A DNA stretch of 64,000 nt from Lysinibacillus cavernae (GCF_009724685.1 NZ_WMEF01000003.1:62001-126000); one strand, 5' to 3'. Counted from the stretch's first letter, positions 1 to 9,017 are shown. Notes: generated by a model not told the origin, from the letters alone. Numbers and translations are program-made.

Positions 1-733
1 AAACGATGGGCTTAACCTAGAGGAATTAGAGCATGCCCTACAACAGCCAAACGTAAAATTCATTTATACTGTACCAAATTTCCAAAATCCTACAGGGCTC
101 ACATACTCTAAGGAAAAGCGTGAGCAAATTTGCGAAATGGTTGCGAAATATGATGTTGCTTTAATTGAGGATGATCCATATGGAGAGCTGCGTTTCCAAG
201 GTGAGCCGCTACCATATATCGGCGCTGGTAAATTAGAAAATAGTATTTTACTAGGTTCTTTCTCTAAAACGGTCACACCAGGCATGCGCCTTGGTTTTAT
301 TATTACGAAAAATAAAGAGCTATTACAGCATATCGAAACGGCTAAGCAAGCATCTGACCTTCATACAAATATTTTCTCTCAATATGTGATTTACGATTAT
401 TTGGCAAGTAATGATTATGCGGAGCATGTACAGAAAATTATCGCTTTATATAAACATCAGTCAGAAGCGATGCTCGATGCCATGCAAGAGTTTTTCCCTT
501 CACATGTAGAATATACACGACCTGACGGGGGCATGTTTATATGGGCGACGATGAAAGATGGTACATCAGCACTTGATGTTTTCCAAAAAGCAATGGAACA
601 AAAAGTTGCCTTCGTTCCTGGTGATCCATTCTACACATCGAAAACAAACGTTAATACAATGCGTCTCAACTATACAAATGCAACACCTGAAGTGATCCGC
701 GAGGGAATTAAACGTTTAGCAAGTATTTTATAA
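1..733 (+). CDS. PLP-dependent aminotransferase, class I/II (5' end outside window)
   Basis: The reading frame is open from base 2, so about 243 C-terminal residues are visible and the start lies upstream of the window. The visible part carries the fold-type I aminotransferase motifs NFQNPTG and EDDPYGELRF, and GSFSKTVTPGMRLGF, whose Lys is the probable Schiff-base lysine. The sequence resembles the 2-aminoadipate/MocR-type aminotransferase branch. Whether a GntR-type DNA-binding domain precedes it cannot be seen, so both a free aminotransferase and a MocR-like regulator remain possible. The gene ends in a strong bidirectional hairpin and is convergent with the XRE-cupin gene. Confidence 0.88.
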   Translation, partial: NDGLNLEELEHALQQPNVKFIYTVPNFQNPTGLTYSKEKREQICEMVAKYDVALIEDDPYGELRFQGEPLPYIGAGKLENSILLGSFSKTVTPGMRLGFIITKNKELLQHIETAKQASDLHTNIFSQYVIYDYLASNDYAEHVQKIIALYKHQSEAMLDAMQEFFPSHVEYTRPDGGMFIWATMKDGTSALDVFQKAMEQKVAFVPGDPFYTSKTNVNTMRLNYTNATPEVIREGIKRLASIL

Positions 734-739
734 AAAATG

Positions 740-780
740 AAACCATATAAACGCTTTGTACAGCGTTTATACGGTTTTTT
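740..780. terminator. Bidirectional intrinsic terminator
   Basis: A 15-bp stem (AAACCATATAAACGC with its near-perfect complement, one G-T pair) has an 8-base loop and a T-run on the plus side. The A-run before it gives a T-run on the minus side. It serves the aminotransferase and the convergent regulator, whose stop codon overlaps the T-run. Confidence 0.88.
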
Positions 781-1333
781 AACGTGGATAGTAAATAGTC
801 ATGCTGAGTCGTGTTACCGTATCACATGGATTGATGTAAGTGTGGGGACGATCTGCCTTAAATCGTATCGCATCACCACTGGATAGTCGATAGTCCCTAT
901 CCTGTATACGAATGATTAGCTCACCATCAAAAACAGTTAAATATTCCTCTGTCCCTTCCCTATGTGCCTCAGCATTTAATGTACCACCCTGCTCAATTTC
1001 AATCCTATAAATCTCAAAGCGACGATCCTTCTGAAAAGGAAAATGAGGGTAGACAATATATTTGCCATGATCCTCTGTCAAAAATTGAATATCCTCTCCA
1101 AAGATAACCTCAGTCTCTGGCTGCGGTTCATGAATGAGTTCTGAAAACGAAACCTTTAATCCATTGGCTATTTTCCAAATCGTTGTCAATGTTGGACTCG
1201 ACTCTCCTCTTTCGATTTGACCAATCATCGTTTTACTCACACCACTAAGCTGAGAAACCTTCTCTAAGCTTAATTTTTCTTTTTCTCGAATTGCTTTTAG
1301 ATTTCGAGCAAATACCAGATGAATTTCCTCCAT
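779..1333 (-). CDS. XRE-family transcriptional regulator with C-terminal cupin domain
   Basis: The 184-residue protein has an N-terminal XRE/HTH_3 domain (about residues 8-63; LEKVSQLSGVSKTMIGQIERG is the helix-turn-helix region). It is followed by a single cupin barrel (about residues 105-180; HREGTEEYLTVFDGE and GDAIRFKADRPHTY). The family regulates small-molecule export or catabolism and probably senses a ligand in the cupin pocket. The start is ATG behind AAGGTGG. It is divergent from a LysE-family exporter across about 113 bp containing an inverted repeat, so it probably controls that exporter and possibly itself (inference). Confidence 0.85.
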   Translation of the reverse strand: MEEIHLVFARNLKAIREKEKLSLEKVSQLSGVSKTMIGQIERGESSPTLTTIWKIANGLKVSFSELIHEPQPETEVIFGEDIQFLTEDHGKYIVYPHFPFQKDRRFEIYRIEIEQGGTLNAEAHREGTEEYLTVFDGELIIRIQDRDYRLSSGDAIRFKADRPHTYINPCDTVTRLSMTIYYPR

Positions 1334-1391
1334 ATTAATCCCACCTTATATGTACAATATAACGCACATTATGTATAATAAAACGAACGAC

Positions 1392-1420
1392 GTTATAATG
1401 TCCCTTTTGGTCATTATAAC
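1392..1420. promoter_or_regulatory. Inverted repeat in the XRE/LysE divergent promoter region
   Basis: GTTATAATG at 1392-1400 is the perfect inverted complement of CATTATAAC at 1412-1420, with an 11-bp spacer. Each arm contains a TATAAT/TATAAC-like hexamer, so a bound protein would cover probable -10 elements. The site ends about 26 bp before the LysE start. Operator function is inferred from position and symmetry. Confidence 0.5.
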
Positions 1421-1446
1421 ACACACTTTGAAAGAGGTGATTGGAC

Positions 1447-2034
1447 TTGCCCGTATTTTCCTTTTTAGTTTTTATTGTGATTACAAGCTTTACCCCTGGT
1501 CCTAACAATTTTATGGCCATGGTATTTGCCAAGCAATATGGCTTAGCGAAAACCATTCCATTCTGTATAGGTGTAGGGATTGGATTTTTTATGATTATTG
1601 GTCTGAGTAGCTTTTTTAACATGGTAATGTTAAACATTCTGCCTGTCATTGAATTACCCCTAACCATTTTTGGTGTAGGCTATATGTTGTACTTAGCGTA
1701 TAAAATTTTAACAAGCAAAGAGCAACAGGACAGCGACAAAGAGGAAGAAAAAAGGAACTTATTTTTTGTAGGAGCAATCGTACAATTTATCAATCCTAAA
1801 GGTATTTTATTTGGTATTACTGTTGTCGCAACTTACATCCTTCCTTACTACTCTTCCTATATAAGTTATTTACTTTTCTCTTTATTTCTAGCTCTAGTAG
1901 GGGTAATAAGTACGTTTAGTTGGGCATTATGTGGTTCAGTGTTTCAAAAAGTACTACAACAATATCGTCAACTGTTTAACATCATCATGGCACTTTTATT
2001 AGTTTATAGCGCGTTTTCGATAGTCGTTCATTAA
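1447..2034 (+). CDS. LysE-family translocator (amino acid exporter)
   Basis: About 195 residues, almost all membrane-embedded, with roughly six hydrophobic segments. The N-terminal SFTPGPNN motif is the hallmark of the LysE/RhtB superfamily, which exports amino acids such as lysine, threonine, cysteine or O-acetylserine. A TTG start at 1447 is chosen because AAAGAGGTGA ends six bases upstream; the in-frame TTG at 1441 sits too close to that site. The substrate cannot be deduced. It is divergent from the XRE-cupin regulator, the usual layout for regulated efflux. Confidence 0.85.
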   Translation: MPVFSFLVFIVITSFTPGPNNFMAMVFAKQYGLAKTIPFCIGVGIGFFMIIGLSSFFNMVMLNILPVIELPLTIFGVGYMLYLAYKILTSKEQQDSDKEEEKRNLFFVGAIVQFINPKGILFGITVVATYILPYYSSYISYLLFSLFLALVGVISTFSWALCGSVFQKVLQQYRQLFNIIMALLLVYSAFSIVVH

Positions 2035-2038
2035 AAAA

Positions 2039-2064
2039 GCAGCCCTCTGTTGGCAGAGGGCTGC
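2039..2064. terminator. Intrinsic hairpin between LysE and the 40-aa gene
   Basis: GCAGCCCTCT pairs perfectly with AGAGGGCTGC around a 6-base loop. An A-run on the left gives a good T-run for minus-strand transcripts (the small gene at 2078-2200). On the plus side the T-run is missing, so it is a better terminator for the minus strand. Confidence 0.75.
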
Positions 2065-2077
2065 TGGAAAAAGAAAC

Positions 2078-2200
2078 TTATTTTGTATACGTTAAAACTG
2101 CATTTTTCTTAAATTTTGCCAAGGCTTGTGTTGCCTCATTTTTATTTGCATACTCAAAAATTCGAATATCCTTCTTATCAAATACTGTAATAACCCACAT
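2078..2200 (-). CDS. Small conserved-looking 40-aa protein
   Basis: A 40-residue ORF starts MWVITVFDKK with ATG at 2200 and a good AAGGGAG ribosome site 9-10 bases upstream. It ends TAA just before the terminator hairpin at 2039-2064. The pattern of a short beta strand, then F-E-Y, then a lysine/glutamate-rich helix (NKNEATQALAKFKK) resembles small uncharacterised Bacillaceae proteins beginning MWV-TV, as I remember them. No function is proposed. The good ribosome site and private terminator support it being real. Confidence 0.62.
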   Translation of the reverse strand: MWVITVFDKKDIRIFEYANKNEATQALAKFKKNAVLTYTK

Positions 2201-2494
2201 ACAAAAAGCTCCCTTCTTCATTTATTTTTGTAATATAATAACCACCAAAATTTGTGATACTTTTTGACAACTGTTTTATAACATTCACTTACTTGATTCT
2301 TATTTTACGCTGTTTTTTTAAAAAAGAAAGTTTTATGTGAAAGTCTTCACAAACTGTTCAATTTCAAAACGCTTTCATTGAACAATTTGTGAAAACCTTT
2401 ATTTTATAGGTATAGAAACAGCCTACTATATTAAGTCTATCCGACATTTTTCAATTGCTATCCGCTTGTTTTTCTATATCTATCCTTCTCAAGC
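2201..2494. other. Intergenic region with a large palindrome
   Basis: No convincing gene is seen here. The stretch holds the upstream region of the 40-aa gene and, at 2346-2393, a 48-bp imperfect palindrome described separately. The remainder is AT-rich. Confidence 0.6.
2346..2393. repeat. 48-bp imperfect palindrome
   Basis: TTCACAAA (2346-2353) and GTTCAAT (2356-2362) are mirrored by ATTGAAC (2377-2383) and TTTGTGAA (2386-2393), with a 2-bp mismatch between the arm segments. The centre, TCAAAACGCTTTCA (2364-2377), is one mismatch from a CcpA cre consensus on the minus strand. No T-run follows. Function is unknown: it could be an operator, an RNA structure or a mobile-element remnant. Confidence 0.6.
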
Positions 2495-2522
2495 AAAAAA
2501 CCGTACAAAAGTACGGTTTTGC
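2495..2522 (-). terminator. Terminator of the biotin operon
   Basis: A 10-bp perfect stem (AAAACCGTAC/GTACGGTTTT, loop AAAA) lies 30 bp past the bioB stop, with a TTTTTTGCTT tail in minus orientation. Confidence 0.9.
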
Positions 2523-2550
2523 TGTAGTAGTAGATTTTCAATTCATAAGC

Positions 2551-3546
2551 TTAACAAAAAACTTCTTCTTGCTTTTGTGTTAATTCAATTTCAAAGCCTA
2601 AATCCTCCAACATGCGATAATCACTATTCGCCTCTTGACCAGCAGTTGTTAAATAATCCCCTACAAAAATACTATTCGCCGCATAGAGACCTAGTGGCTG
2701 AAGTGAGCCTAAATTAATTTCACGTCCACCTGAAATGCGAATTTCCTTTGTAGGGTTGATGTAACGGAATAACGCTAAAACCTTTAAACAGTAGCGAGGA
2801 TTTAAATCCTTTGTTCCCTCCAACTTTGTACCATCAATTGCATTTAAAAAGTTCACAGGAATGGAATCAGCGTCTAATTGATGGAGGGCTCGCGCTATAT
2901 TAACAACATCCTCTTGCGTTTCCTTCATACCGATAATGGCACCAGAGCAAGGTGAGAGGCCATGTTTTTTCACAATCTCTACCGTATTGACACGATCCTC
3001 ATAAGTATGAGAGGTAGTGATAAAGGAATGATGACGCTCGGATGTATTCAAATTATGATTGTAACGATCCACACCAGCTTCCTTTAATTGCTGTGCCTGT
3101 TCTTCTTTTAATAAGCCAAGACAGGCACAAACCTTCAAACCATACTTTTCTTTAATTTCAGTGACTGCCTCGCTCACCACATTGACATCTTTCCGTGTTG
3201 GCCCACGACCACTTGCTACAATACAATACGTCCCAATTTTATTGTCAAACGCTCGTTTAGCACCAGCTAGAATTTCTTCTTTTGTAATAAAAGGATACTT
3301 TTCAATCGGAGCGGTAGATTTAGAAGATTGGGAGCAATAGCCACAATCCTCAGGGCAATAGCCACTTTTGGCATTCATAATCATATTCAACTTTACTTTC
3401 TTACCGTAATAATGCCTGCGTATCGTAAAAGCGCCATCCATTAGCTGTAATAATTCATCATCCTCACTATGTAAAATAGCAAGTGCCTCCTCATTGCTGA
3501 TGACCTTGCCAGCAATTACTTCATTCGCTAATTGGTAATAATTCAT
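2551..3546 (-). CDS. bioB: Biotin synthase
   Basis: Radical-SAM enzyme of 331 residues, the normal length. It inserts sulfur into dethiobiotin to make biotin, the last step of the pathway. The cluster-binding motif CPEDCGYC gives Cys64, Cys68 and Cys71, and YNHNLNT and GGREINLG are family-specific. It is the last gene of bioD-bioA-bioY-bioB and its start overlaps the bioY stop by 4 bp (ATGA), so the two are translationally coupled. It is followed by the operon terminator. Confidence 0.98.
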   Translation of the reverse strand: MNYYQLANEVIAGKVISNEEALAILHSEDDELLQLMDGAFTIRRHYYGKKVKLNMIMNAKSGYCPEDCGYCSQSSKSTAPIEKYPFITKEEILAGAKRAFDNKIGTYCIVASGRGPTRKDVNVVSEAVTEIKEKYGLKVCACLGLLKEEQAQQLKEAGVDRYNHNLNTSERHHSFITTSHTYEDRVNTVEIVKKHGLSPCSGAIIGMKETQEDVVNIARALHQLDADSIPVNFLNAIDGTKLEGTKDLNPRYCLKVLALFRYINPTKEIRISGGREINLGSLQPLGLYAANSIFVGDYLTTAGQEANSDYRMLEDLGFEIELTQKQEEVFC

Positions 3547-4136
3547 ATCACATTCTCCCTTTCCATATGTGAAATTTTCACAGTTCTTGCCGACTTAAAT
3601 ACTTTATACAATTTCTCAGCTAACAGAGCTGATGTAATCGCTAAGCAAAAATCAGCGACAATACTGCTTAAAAAGCCGACAACGAAAATATGTGACCAGC
3701 TTGATTTCATGTCTAGCCAGAAATTTAATGCTACATATAAATAGGGAACTGCCACAGCATATATAATGAAAAGCCCTATGATTGTTGCCCCAATAAAATG
3801 CTTTTTCTTTGGAGCCTCTATCCTTTCGATGATAAGCCCAATGACAAATGCAGCTAGAGCAAAGCCAATAAGATAACCAAATGTTGGCTGTAACACATAC
3901 GTGATGCCGCCTCCCTGTGTAAAAACAGGTAATCCTACTAAACCCACACCAATATAGACCAGCTGACTATAAAAACCATTCCGACTACCAAGTAAACATC
4001 CTGCTAAAAAAACGAAAACAATTTGTAATGTAAACGGTACGACAGGTAACGGGATTTTAATAAACGCCCCAATCGCCGTTAGAGCAGCAAACATGGCAAT
4101 CATGACAAGGGCTAATGTATTGTGCTGCTTACCCAA
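3543..4136 (-). CDS. bioY: Biotin transporter substrate-binding protein BioY
   Basis: 197-residue membrane protein with about six hydrophobic segments, the S-component of an ECF-type biotin importer. The family signature is visible in [19 protein letters not shown] and [13 protein letters not shown]. Placing the importer inside the biosynthesis operon lets both routes respond to the same signal. It overlaps bioA by 8 bp and bioB by 4 bp. The energising EcfAAT subunits are not in this window. Confidence 0.95.
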   Translation of the reverse strand: MGKQHNTLALVMIAMFAALTAIGAFIKIPLPVVPFTLQIVFVFLAGCLLGSRNGFYSQLVYIGVGLVGLPVFTQGGGITYVLQPTFGYLIGFALAAFVIGLIIERIEAPKKKHFIGATIIGLFIIYAVAVPYLYVALNFWLDMKSSWSHIFVVGFLSSIVADFCLAITSALLAEKLYKVFKSARTVKISHMERENVI

Positions 4137-5505
4137 TTTCAGCCCCCCTCTCCTGGAAAAATTGTTCGATTGTTTCTTTCGTTGTGTCTATCATGAAAGA
4201 CATTTCCTCTTCAGAAATAATATAAGGTGGCATAAAATATAAAATATTGCCGAGTGGTCGTATTAATAAGCCTTTTGCTAAAGCAAGTTGATAAATTTGA
4301 TAACCAATTCGTTCCTCACTCGCAAATGATTCTTTCGTCTTTCGGTTAACAACAAGTTCAATAGCCCCCACTAAACCAACTTGTCGATATTCACCCACAT
4401 ATGGTGCATCGTGAAAAGCTGCCATCGCTAACTCTCGCATGCGTTGTCCCTTGTGTTGAATCATGTCAAGCACTTGCTCTTCTTCAAACATCTTCAGTAC
4501 TTCAAGCGCAACGCGACATGCCAATGTATTGCCTGAATAACTATGAGAATGTAAAAATGCCTTCATTGTTCCATAATCATCATAAAAAGCGTTATAGATT
4601 TGATCAGTCGTTAATACAACAGATAATGGTAAATACCCTCCTGTTAATCCTTTTGATAAACACATAAAATCTGGGGTAATGCCTGCCTGCTCACAGGCAA
4701 ACAAAGTACCTGTTCGACCAAAACCAACAGCAATCTCATCTGCGATTAAATGGACAGCGTATTGTGAACACAAAGTTCGTAAGCGTTTTAAATAGATAGG
4801 TGGATACATTTTCATACCTGCTGCTGCTTGTATAAGCGGTTCAATAATAACAGCGGTGATTTCCTCATGATGTTCTTTGAGCTGTTCTTCTACAAATTGA
4901 CTGCACGGTGCATCGCAACTTGACGGCTCCTCGTGAAATGGGCACCGGAAGCAATCTGGTCCTTTAGCACGAACAGTATCTAATAAAAGAGGTTGGTATA
5001 CCTCATTGTAAAGATCTACCCCTCCCACAGATAAAGCACCAATGGTTTCACCATGATAAGCATCTGTCAAAGCGAGAAAGCGCTTTTTTGCCGTTTTGCC
5101 TGTCTGCATATGAAATTGAAAGCTCATTTTCAATGCCACTTCTATGGCAGATGATCCATTATCTGCAAAAAATACTTTTTGTAGCCCTTGTGGTGCTAAA
5201 GCTGTTAATTTTTCAGCTACTGTTATGGCAGGCTCATGTGTAAAATTGGCAAAAATCGTATGCTCTAATGTAAACGCTTGCTCACTTAAGGCTTGACTGA
5301 TGCGTGGATTAGCATGTCCAAATAAATTGACCCACCAAGATGATACAGCGTCTAAATAACGCTTACCGTGCTCGTCATATAGCCACACACCCTGCCCCTT
5401 TTTAATAACGATAGGTGGAAACATTTCGTAATCCTTCATCTGTGAGCATGGATGCCAAACATGCCGTAAATCTCTTGCCTGTAAGTCAGTTAATACTTGA
5501 TTCAT
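4129..5505 (-). CDS. bioA: Adenosylmethionine-8-amino-7-oxononanoate aminotransferase
   Basis: 458 residues; class-III PLP transaminase that converts KAPA to DAPA with SAM as amino donor. [13 protein letters not shown] at the N-terminus, [15 protein letters not shown] and [13 protein letters not shown] (PLP lysine) are diagnostic. ATG at 5505 (MNQVL) is preferred because GAAAGG lies 10 bases upstream; a TTG six codons earlier is also open. The gene begins inside the end of bioD (20-bp overlap). Confidence 0.96.
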   Translation of the reverse strand: MNQVLTDLQARDLRHVWHPCSQMKDYEMFPPIVIKKGQGVWLYDEHGKRYLDAVSSWWVNLFGHANPRISQALSEQAFTLEHTIFANFTHEPAITVAEKLTALAPQGLQKVFFADNGSSAIEVALKMSFQFHMQTGKTAKKRFLALTDAYHGETIGALSVGGVDLYNEVYQPLLLDTVRAKGPDCFRCPFHEEPSSCDAPCSQFVEEQLKEHHEEITAVIIEPLIQAAAGMKMYPPIYLKRLRTLCSQYAVHLIADEIAVGFGRTGTLFACEQAGITPDFMCLSKGLTGGYLPLSVVLTTDQIYNAFYDDYGTMKAFLHSHSYSGNTLACRVALEVLKMFEEEQVLDMIQHKGQRMRELAMAAFHDAPYVGEYRQVGLVGAIELVVNRKTKESFASEERIGYQIYQLALAKGLLIRPLGNILYFMPPYIISEEEMSFMIDTTKETIEQFFQERGAEIG

Positions 5506-6190
5506 ATGGAAAAAGCCTTTCAAACAATGTTGTGTGTGTCACAGAATGATTCAATAGCTGTGTAAAGTCCTGTAGCTGCGGGATAATTGCATATGGTACA
5601 GGATGGTATTGTAAAATCGTTTGGATATTGTCCTGTTCCATCATGCTACCCTTGTCACCATTAAAGACAATGCCAAGAACGTCGATTTTGCGAGACTTCA
5701 ATGCCTCCATTGTTAACAATGTGTGATTGATTGTTCCAAGAGTAGTCCTTGTTACAAGCACTACTGGCAGCTTACTGCTGACAATGACATCAAGTAATGT
5801 CGTGCCATTTCGAGCATCAAAAGGTACAAAAAGTCCACCGGCTCCCTCACATATCAAGACATCGTAGGATTCTTGTAATAATTGAATACGCTGTAATAGC
5901 GTTTCTACGTTTATATGCTGCCCCTCCAGCTGAGCAGCAAAATGTGGTGATGCAGCTTCTTTAAATGAATAACTATTGATGTGCTCTTGTGTAAGTTTTT
6001 GTAAGGAATGCTTTTCATACATGGTTGTATCGTAATAATAACCATACCCATTTTCGTAAACCTCTCCTGTTTGCACAGGCTTGTATGGTGTCACGTTCAA
6101 ACCCTGTCTTTGTAAATGACACATCAACAATGTGGTGACAACCGTTTTCCCAACATCCGTATCTGTACCTACAACCCAAAAATGTTGCAT
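5486..6190 (-). CDS. bioD: Dethiobiotin synthetase
   Basis: 234-residue ATP-dependent carboxylase closing the ureido ring of dethiobiotin. The P-loop GTDTDVGKT is at residues 8-16, followed by PYKPVQTG and [11 protein letters not shown]. It is the first gene of the operon, with a strong GGGGGAGG ribosome site. A BirA-like operator lies 22-51 bp upstream of the start. No bioF, bioW, bioH or bioC is present here, so the early steps must be encoded elsewhere or pimelate derivatives imported. Confidence 0.97.
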   Translation of the reverse strand: MQHFWVVGTDTDVGKTVVTTLLMCHLQRQGLNVTPYKPVQTGEVYENGYGYYYDTTMYEKHSLQKLTQEHINSYSFKEAASPHFAAQLEGQHINVETLLQRIQLLQESYDVLICEGAGGLFVPFDARNGTTLLDVIVSSKLPVVLVTRTTLGTINHTLLTMEALKSRKIDVLGIVFNGDKGSMMEQDNIQTILQYHPVPYAIIPQLQDFTQLLNHSVTHTTLFERLFPYESSIN

Positions 6191-6211
6191 CGTTAACCTC
6201 CCCCTCTTTTG

Positions 6212-6241
6212 AGTTAACTTATAACAACTTAAAAGTTAACA
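6212..6241 (-). promoter_or_regulatory. BirA-type biotin operator
   Basis: AGTTAACTT (6212-6220) and AAGTTAACA (6233-6241) form an inverted repeat with a 12-bp spacer, matching the GTTAAC-containing arms of BirA operators in Bacillaceae as I remember them. It sits directly upstream of bioD, where holo-BirA would repress the bio operon when biotin is plentiful. Confidence 0.75.
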
Positions 6242-6451
6242 CATTTAATTTCGTTTTGTAAATGCTTATCTGCCAATTTTTCAGAAACTCGTTCAAAAAT
6301 AGCGAATCTTGTGATAATTTCATAAAAAATTAGTTGATTACATTCGAAATCAAACTGCTTTTTCATAAAATAAAATAGGGTTATAAATGGCTCCTAAACT
6401 TAAAGGATTTTCATTCAATTTTGTAGTATTACACTATATGGGGGTGGTTGT

Positions 6452-6916
6452 ATGTTTGGCATTTTTAAAGAATCAGAAAAGATTGTCGATACATATGAGC
6501 AAGTGCATTTCATTTTAAAATCTTTACTTTCCTACGAACTAAAAGAATTACCTATGCGTTATGAATTTTGGTATCGTGTAGCTATTCGTCAGGAGGAATT
6601 TCGCACATTACAGGCGGGACATCGAGCAAACATTTCGATGACGTCTGCAGTTGGACGCTTTCATCAAACACAATACGAAGTGATGACACAAAAATTAGCA
6701 AAGCTTGAACGTTTAGCCGATATCTATAAACTTTTTTGTATAGAAGAAGAACGAGAGGTATTAAACCATCGATTATACTTTCATCAAGAAGACATCGCAG
6801 CTCTATACGATCATGTTCAGCAAAAAGAGCTATATACGTATTGTGACGCAGTTCAACAGCAATTTTGGGAGGCAATCCGCGATGACATTCTAAATGCGAT
6901 CGCAAATCTGGATTAA
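6452..6916 (+). CDS. Hypothetical protein, 154 aa
   Basis: Soluble, strongly alpha-helical, acidic protein with no signal peptide or membrane segment. I do not recognise a family. It starts ATG behind GGGGGTGG and ends before a long terminator hairpin, which supports a real monocistronic gene. It is divergent from the biotin operon, so the shared upstream region might expose it to BirA, but nothing in the protein points to biotin. Confidence 0.7.
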   Translation: MFGIFKESEKIVDTYEQVHFILKSLLSYELKELPMRYEFWYRVAIRQEEFRTLQAGHRANISMTSAVGRFHQTQYEVMTQKLAKLERLADIYKLFCIEEEREVLNHRLYFHQEDIAALYDHVQQKELYTYCDAVQQQFWEAIRDDILNAIANLD

Positions 6917-6921
6917 ATGAA

Positions 6922-6968
6922 AAATAGCCAACGTTTTGATCAACCTTAAATCAAAACGTTGGCTATTT
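6922..6968. terminator. Bidirectional intrinsic terminator
   Basis: A 19-bp perfect stem (left arm 6922-6940, right arm 6950-6968) has a 9-base loop. It lies between the convergent 154-aa gene and the membrane protein gene. Confidence 0.9.
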
Positions 6969-6981
6969 ATTTAATCTATTC

Positions 6982-8022
6982 TTATGCTAGATATTTTGCC
7001 ATTCCATGTTCAAGCATCTGTCTAAATTCCTGTACTTGATCGGCTTTAATAGCTACCTGATGATAGCGCTTTTTTATTCCCAACATGAAAGTTACTTCCA
7101 CTGGCTCTTTCATTCTTAAAATGAATTGAGGATAGGCTTCACCAAAATCACGTGCTACAAAATCAATCGTATCTTTCGATAATTTTCCTTCTAATTGTTC
7201 TTTGTCTTCTATCAAAGCTTCAATCTTATCGAAGCGGATTTCTGTTCGTTTCATTAAACCGAGAGATAAGTATAATGTATCATCTGTTACGTAAACAGGA
7301 TTTAATCGGATCGCCTGCATATCCGCTATAAAAAAGATGACTGAATAGATATTAAAAATGAGCAAAACGATGGAAAGTACCAGTGACTTTTCATGTAGCA
7401 ACCAATGTATGCCAATCGTTTCAATAGCAATTCCATGAATAATCATGAGTTGAAAAGCAATATAGCTCGAATTTTTATGCAAAGTTAATCCTTGACGTTC
7501 TTGTCTTTTCCAGCTGGCAAATCCATAATAAAGTACTAACATATCCATACAGATCATTTGAACAACAGGATGATTCGGTACATGTTTATCCACCGCTTTC
7601 GAAAACGAAAATAAGTCTGGCAAAGAACTGCCACGAACATCCACAAGAATCTTTGGTAGGTATCGTACAAGCGTTGCCACAAGGAAGATTTCTACTAATA
7701 GAACCGCTCCCTCAATCGCAAAACCAGCCCACGTAACTGCCACATATGGCTGAAGGTGCTCCATAGGAATAATAAAGCGAGCGGCAATACAGCCAAATGC
7801 GGCTAATAGTATGGCCTGCTTTAACGAAAATTTCCCTTTATAAAGCATTAACAGTACAGGCATGACCACAACAAAATCGATCAACGAACCCATGACGACC
7901 CCTTTTGTTTCTAGTGGTAAAATGGAGGAACCAACCCCTGTATTATAGAGAGTATAATTACTAGCTAATACCACTAATAAAAAGGCTAGCCATATATTTT
8001 GCTTTCTTTTTACAATCATCAT
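6982..8022 (-). CDS. Multi-spanning membrane protein, unknown function
   Basis: 346 residues. The first ~240 contain about seven hydrophobic segments; the last ~100 are hydrophilic (from MQAIRLNPVYVTDDTLYL) and look like a cytoplasmic beta-rich domain. Related Bacillaceae proteins are sometimes labelled beta-carotene monooxygenase, but I see no metal-binding histidine set to support that. ATG at 8022 has AAAGGGGG eight bases upstream. It appears monocistronic. Confidence 0.7.
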   Translation of the reverse strand: MMIVKRKQNIWLAFLLVVLASNYTLYNTGVGSSILPLETKGVVMGSLIDFVVVMPVLLMLYKGKFSLKQAILLAAFGCIAARFIIPMEHLQPYVAVTWAGFAIEGAVLLVEIFLVATLVRYLPKILVDVRGSSLPDLFSFSKAVDKHVPNHPVVQMICMDMLVLYYGFASWKRQERQGLTLHKNSSYIAFQLMIIHGIAIETIGIHWLLHEKSLVLSIVLLIFNIYSVIFFIADMQAIRLNPVYVTDDTLYLSLGLMKRTEIRFDKIEALIEDKEQLEGKLSKDTIDFVARDFGEAYPQFILRMKEPVEVTFMLGIKKRYHQVAIKADQVQEFRQMLEHGMAKYLA

Positions 8023-8120
8023 TTCATATGCCCCCTTTGTACTGTTAATTTAACTTTATGTCAAATGGTGAATTTTGTATATATTTCAAACATAAAAGAT
8101 GACCCTTTTTCCATTCAAGT

Positions 8121-9017
8121 TCAATTTTTTTTCACACTTAAGAACTTCCTACGATAAACATGTGGCGAATAGCCTGTATAATCTTTAAATTTTTCAATAT
8201 AGAAACTGACAGTACTGAAACCTGTGCAAGAAGCAATCGCAGTGATGGATTTCTCGTCATCCCGCAATAATTCTATGCTTTTACGAAGTCGATATTGTAA
8301 TAAATAAGTAAATGGTGATATGCCAACTACTTTCTTAAAAAAACGACTGCATTCAGCTCGGCTTAAATAAACATGCCTAGCTAAATCTTCTAATGTTATT
8401 TTGTACTGATAATGTGCCTGTAAAAAATCCAACATATTCTTCGCTCGTTCTTGTTGCACATAAATGGCGGAATCCACTATTTCTTCTGTTAGCAAGGATT
8501 GTGTAAGCAATGATTCCCAAATGAATAGTAGCTCCTGCCATACCTTTAGCTCAAAAAATACGGCTTGCTCATGCATTAAACTAGCAATAGTTGCTACTTT
8601 TTGCGATAATTCCTTTGAAAGTTTTACATAAGGCAGCCGATTACTCCTAATATAGGGCTGTACATATTTTGTATTAAAAATACTGCCTTCATGCCCTCCA
8701 ATCAACATTGGGTCCACATTTACACAGTAAATAATCGCCTGCTCTATTTGATAGGGTTTAGCTTCATGTAATCCCCAAGCATTGATATAGAGCCCCTCTC
8801 CCTCTTCTAGCACAAAAACTTCTGCCCCCACTCGATATTGTGCGCATCCACTTTTCACATAGACGAATTGAATTTCCTTATGCCAATGGAGCGGTAGGAA
8901 ATCCATGCTTTCTAAACGCATGGTTGTTTCATACAAGGCTACTGGAAATTCTTTTGTACCGTGCAATGTTAATTCTTGTAAATCCTTCGCAATTTTTATA
9001 TGTGTTAACGGCATCAT
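8121..9017 (-). CDS. AraC-family transcriptional regulator
   Basis: About 298 residues: an N-terminal cupin-like sensor (LPLHWHKEIQFVYVKSG, about 40-130) and a C-terminal double helix-turn-helix (about 190-295) ending in the AraC signature around FSTVSFYIEKFKDYTGYSP. The start is ambiguous, since GTG ATG ATG ATG runs in frame; the second ATG is best spaced from TTGAGG. It is divergent from an EamA-family exporter, a pairing like B. subtilis ydeC/ydeD, so it probably regulates that exporter (inference). Confidence 0.85.
   Translation of the reverse strand: MMPLTHIKIAKDLQELTLHGTKEFPVALYETTMRLESMDFLPLHWHKEIQFVYVKSGCAQYRVGAEVFVLEEGEGLYINAWGLHEAKPYQIEQAIIYCVNVDPMLIGGHEGSIFNTKYVQPYIRSNRLPYVKLSKELSQKVATIASLMHEQAVFFELKVWQELLFIWESLLTQSLLTEEIVDSAIYVQQERAKNMLDFLQAHYQYKITLEDLARHVYLSRAECSRFFKKVVGISPFTYLLQYRLRKSIELLRDDEKSITAIASCTGFSTVSFYIEKFKDYTGYSPHVYRRKFLSVKKN

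Noticed and set aside
1335-1667. 110-aa minus-strand ORF over the LysE gene
   Set aside because: Overlaps the LysE N-terminus and the operator; shadow frame.
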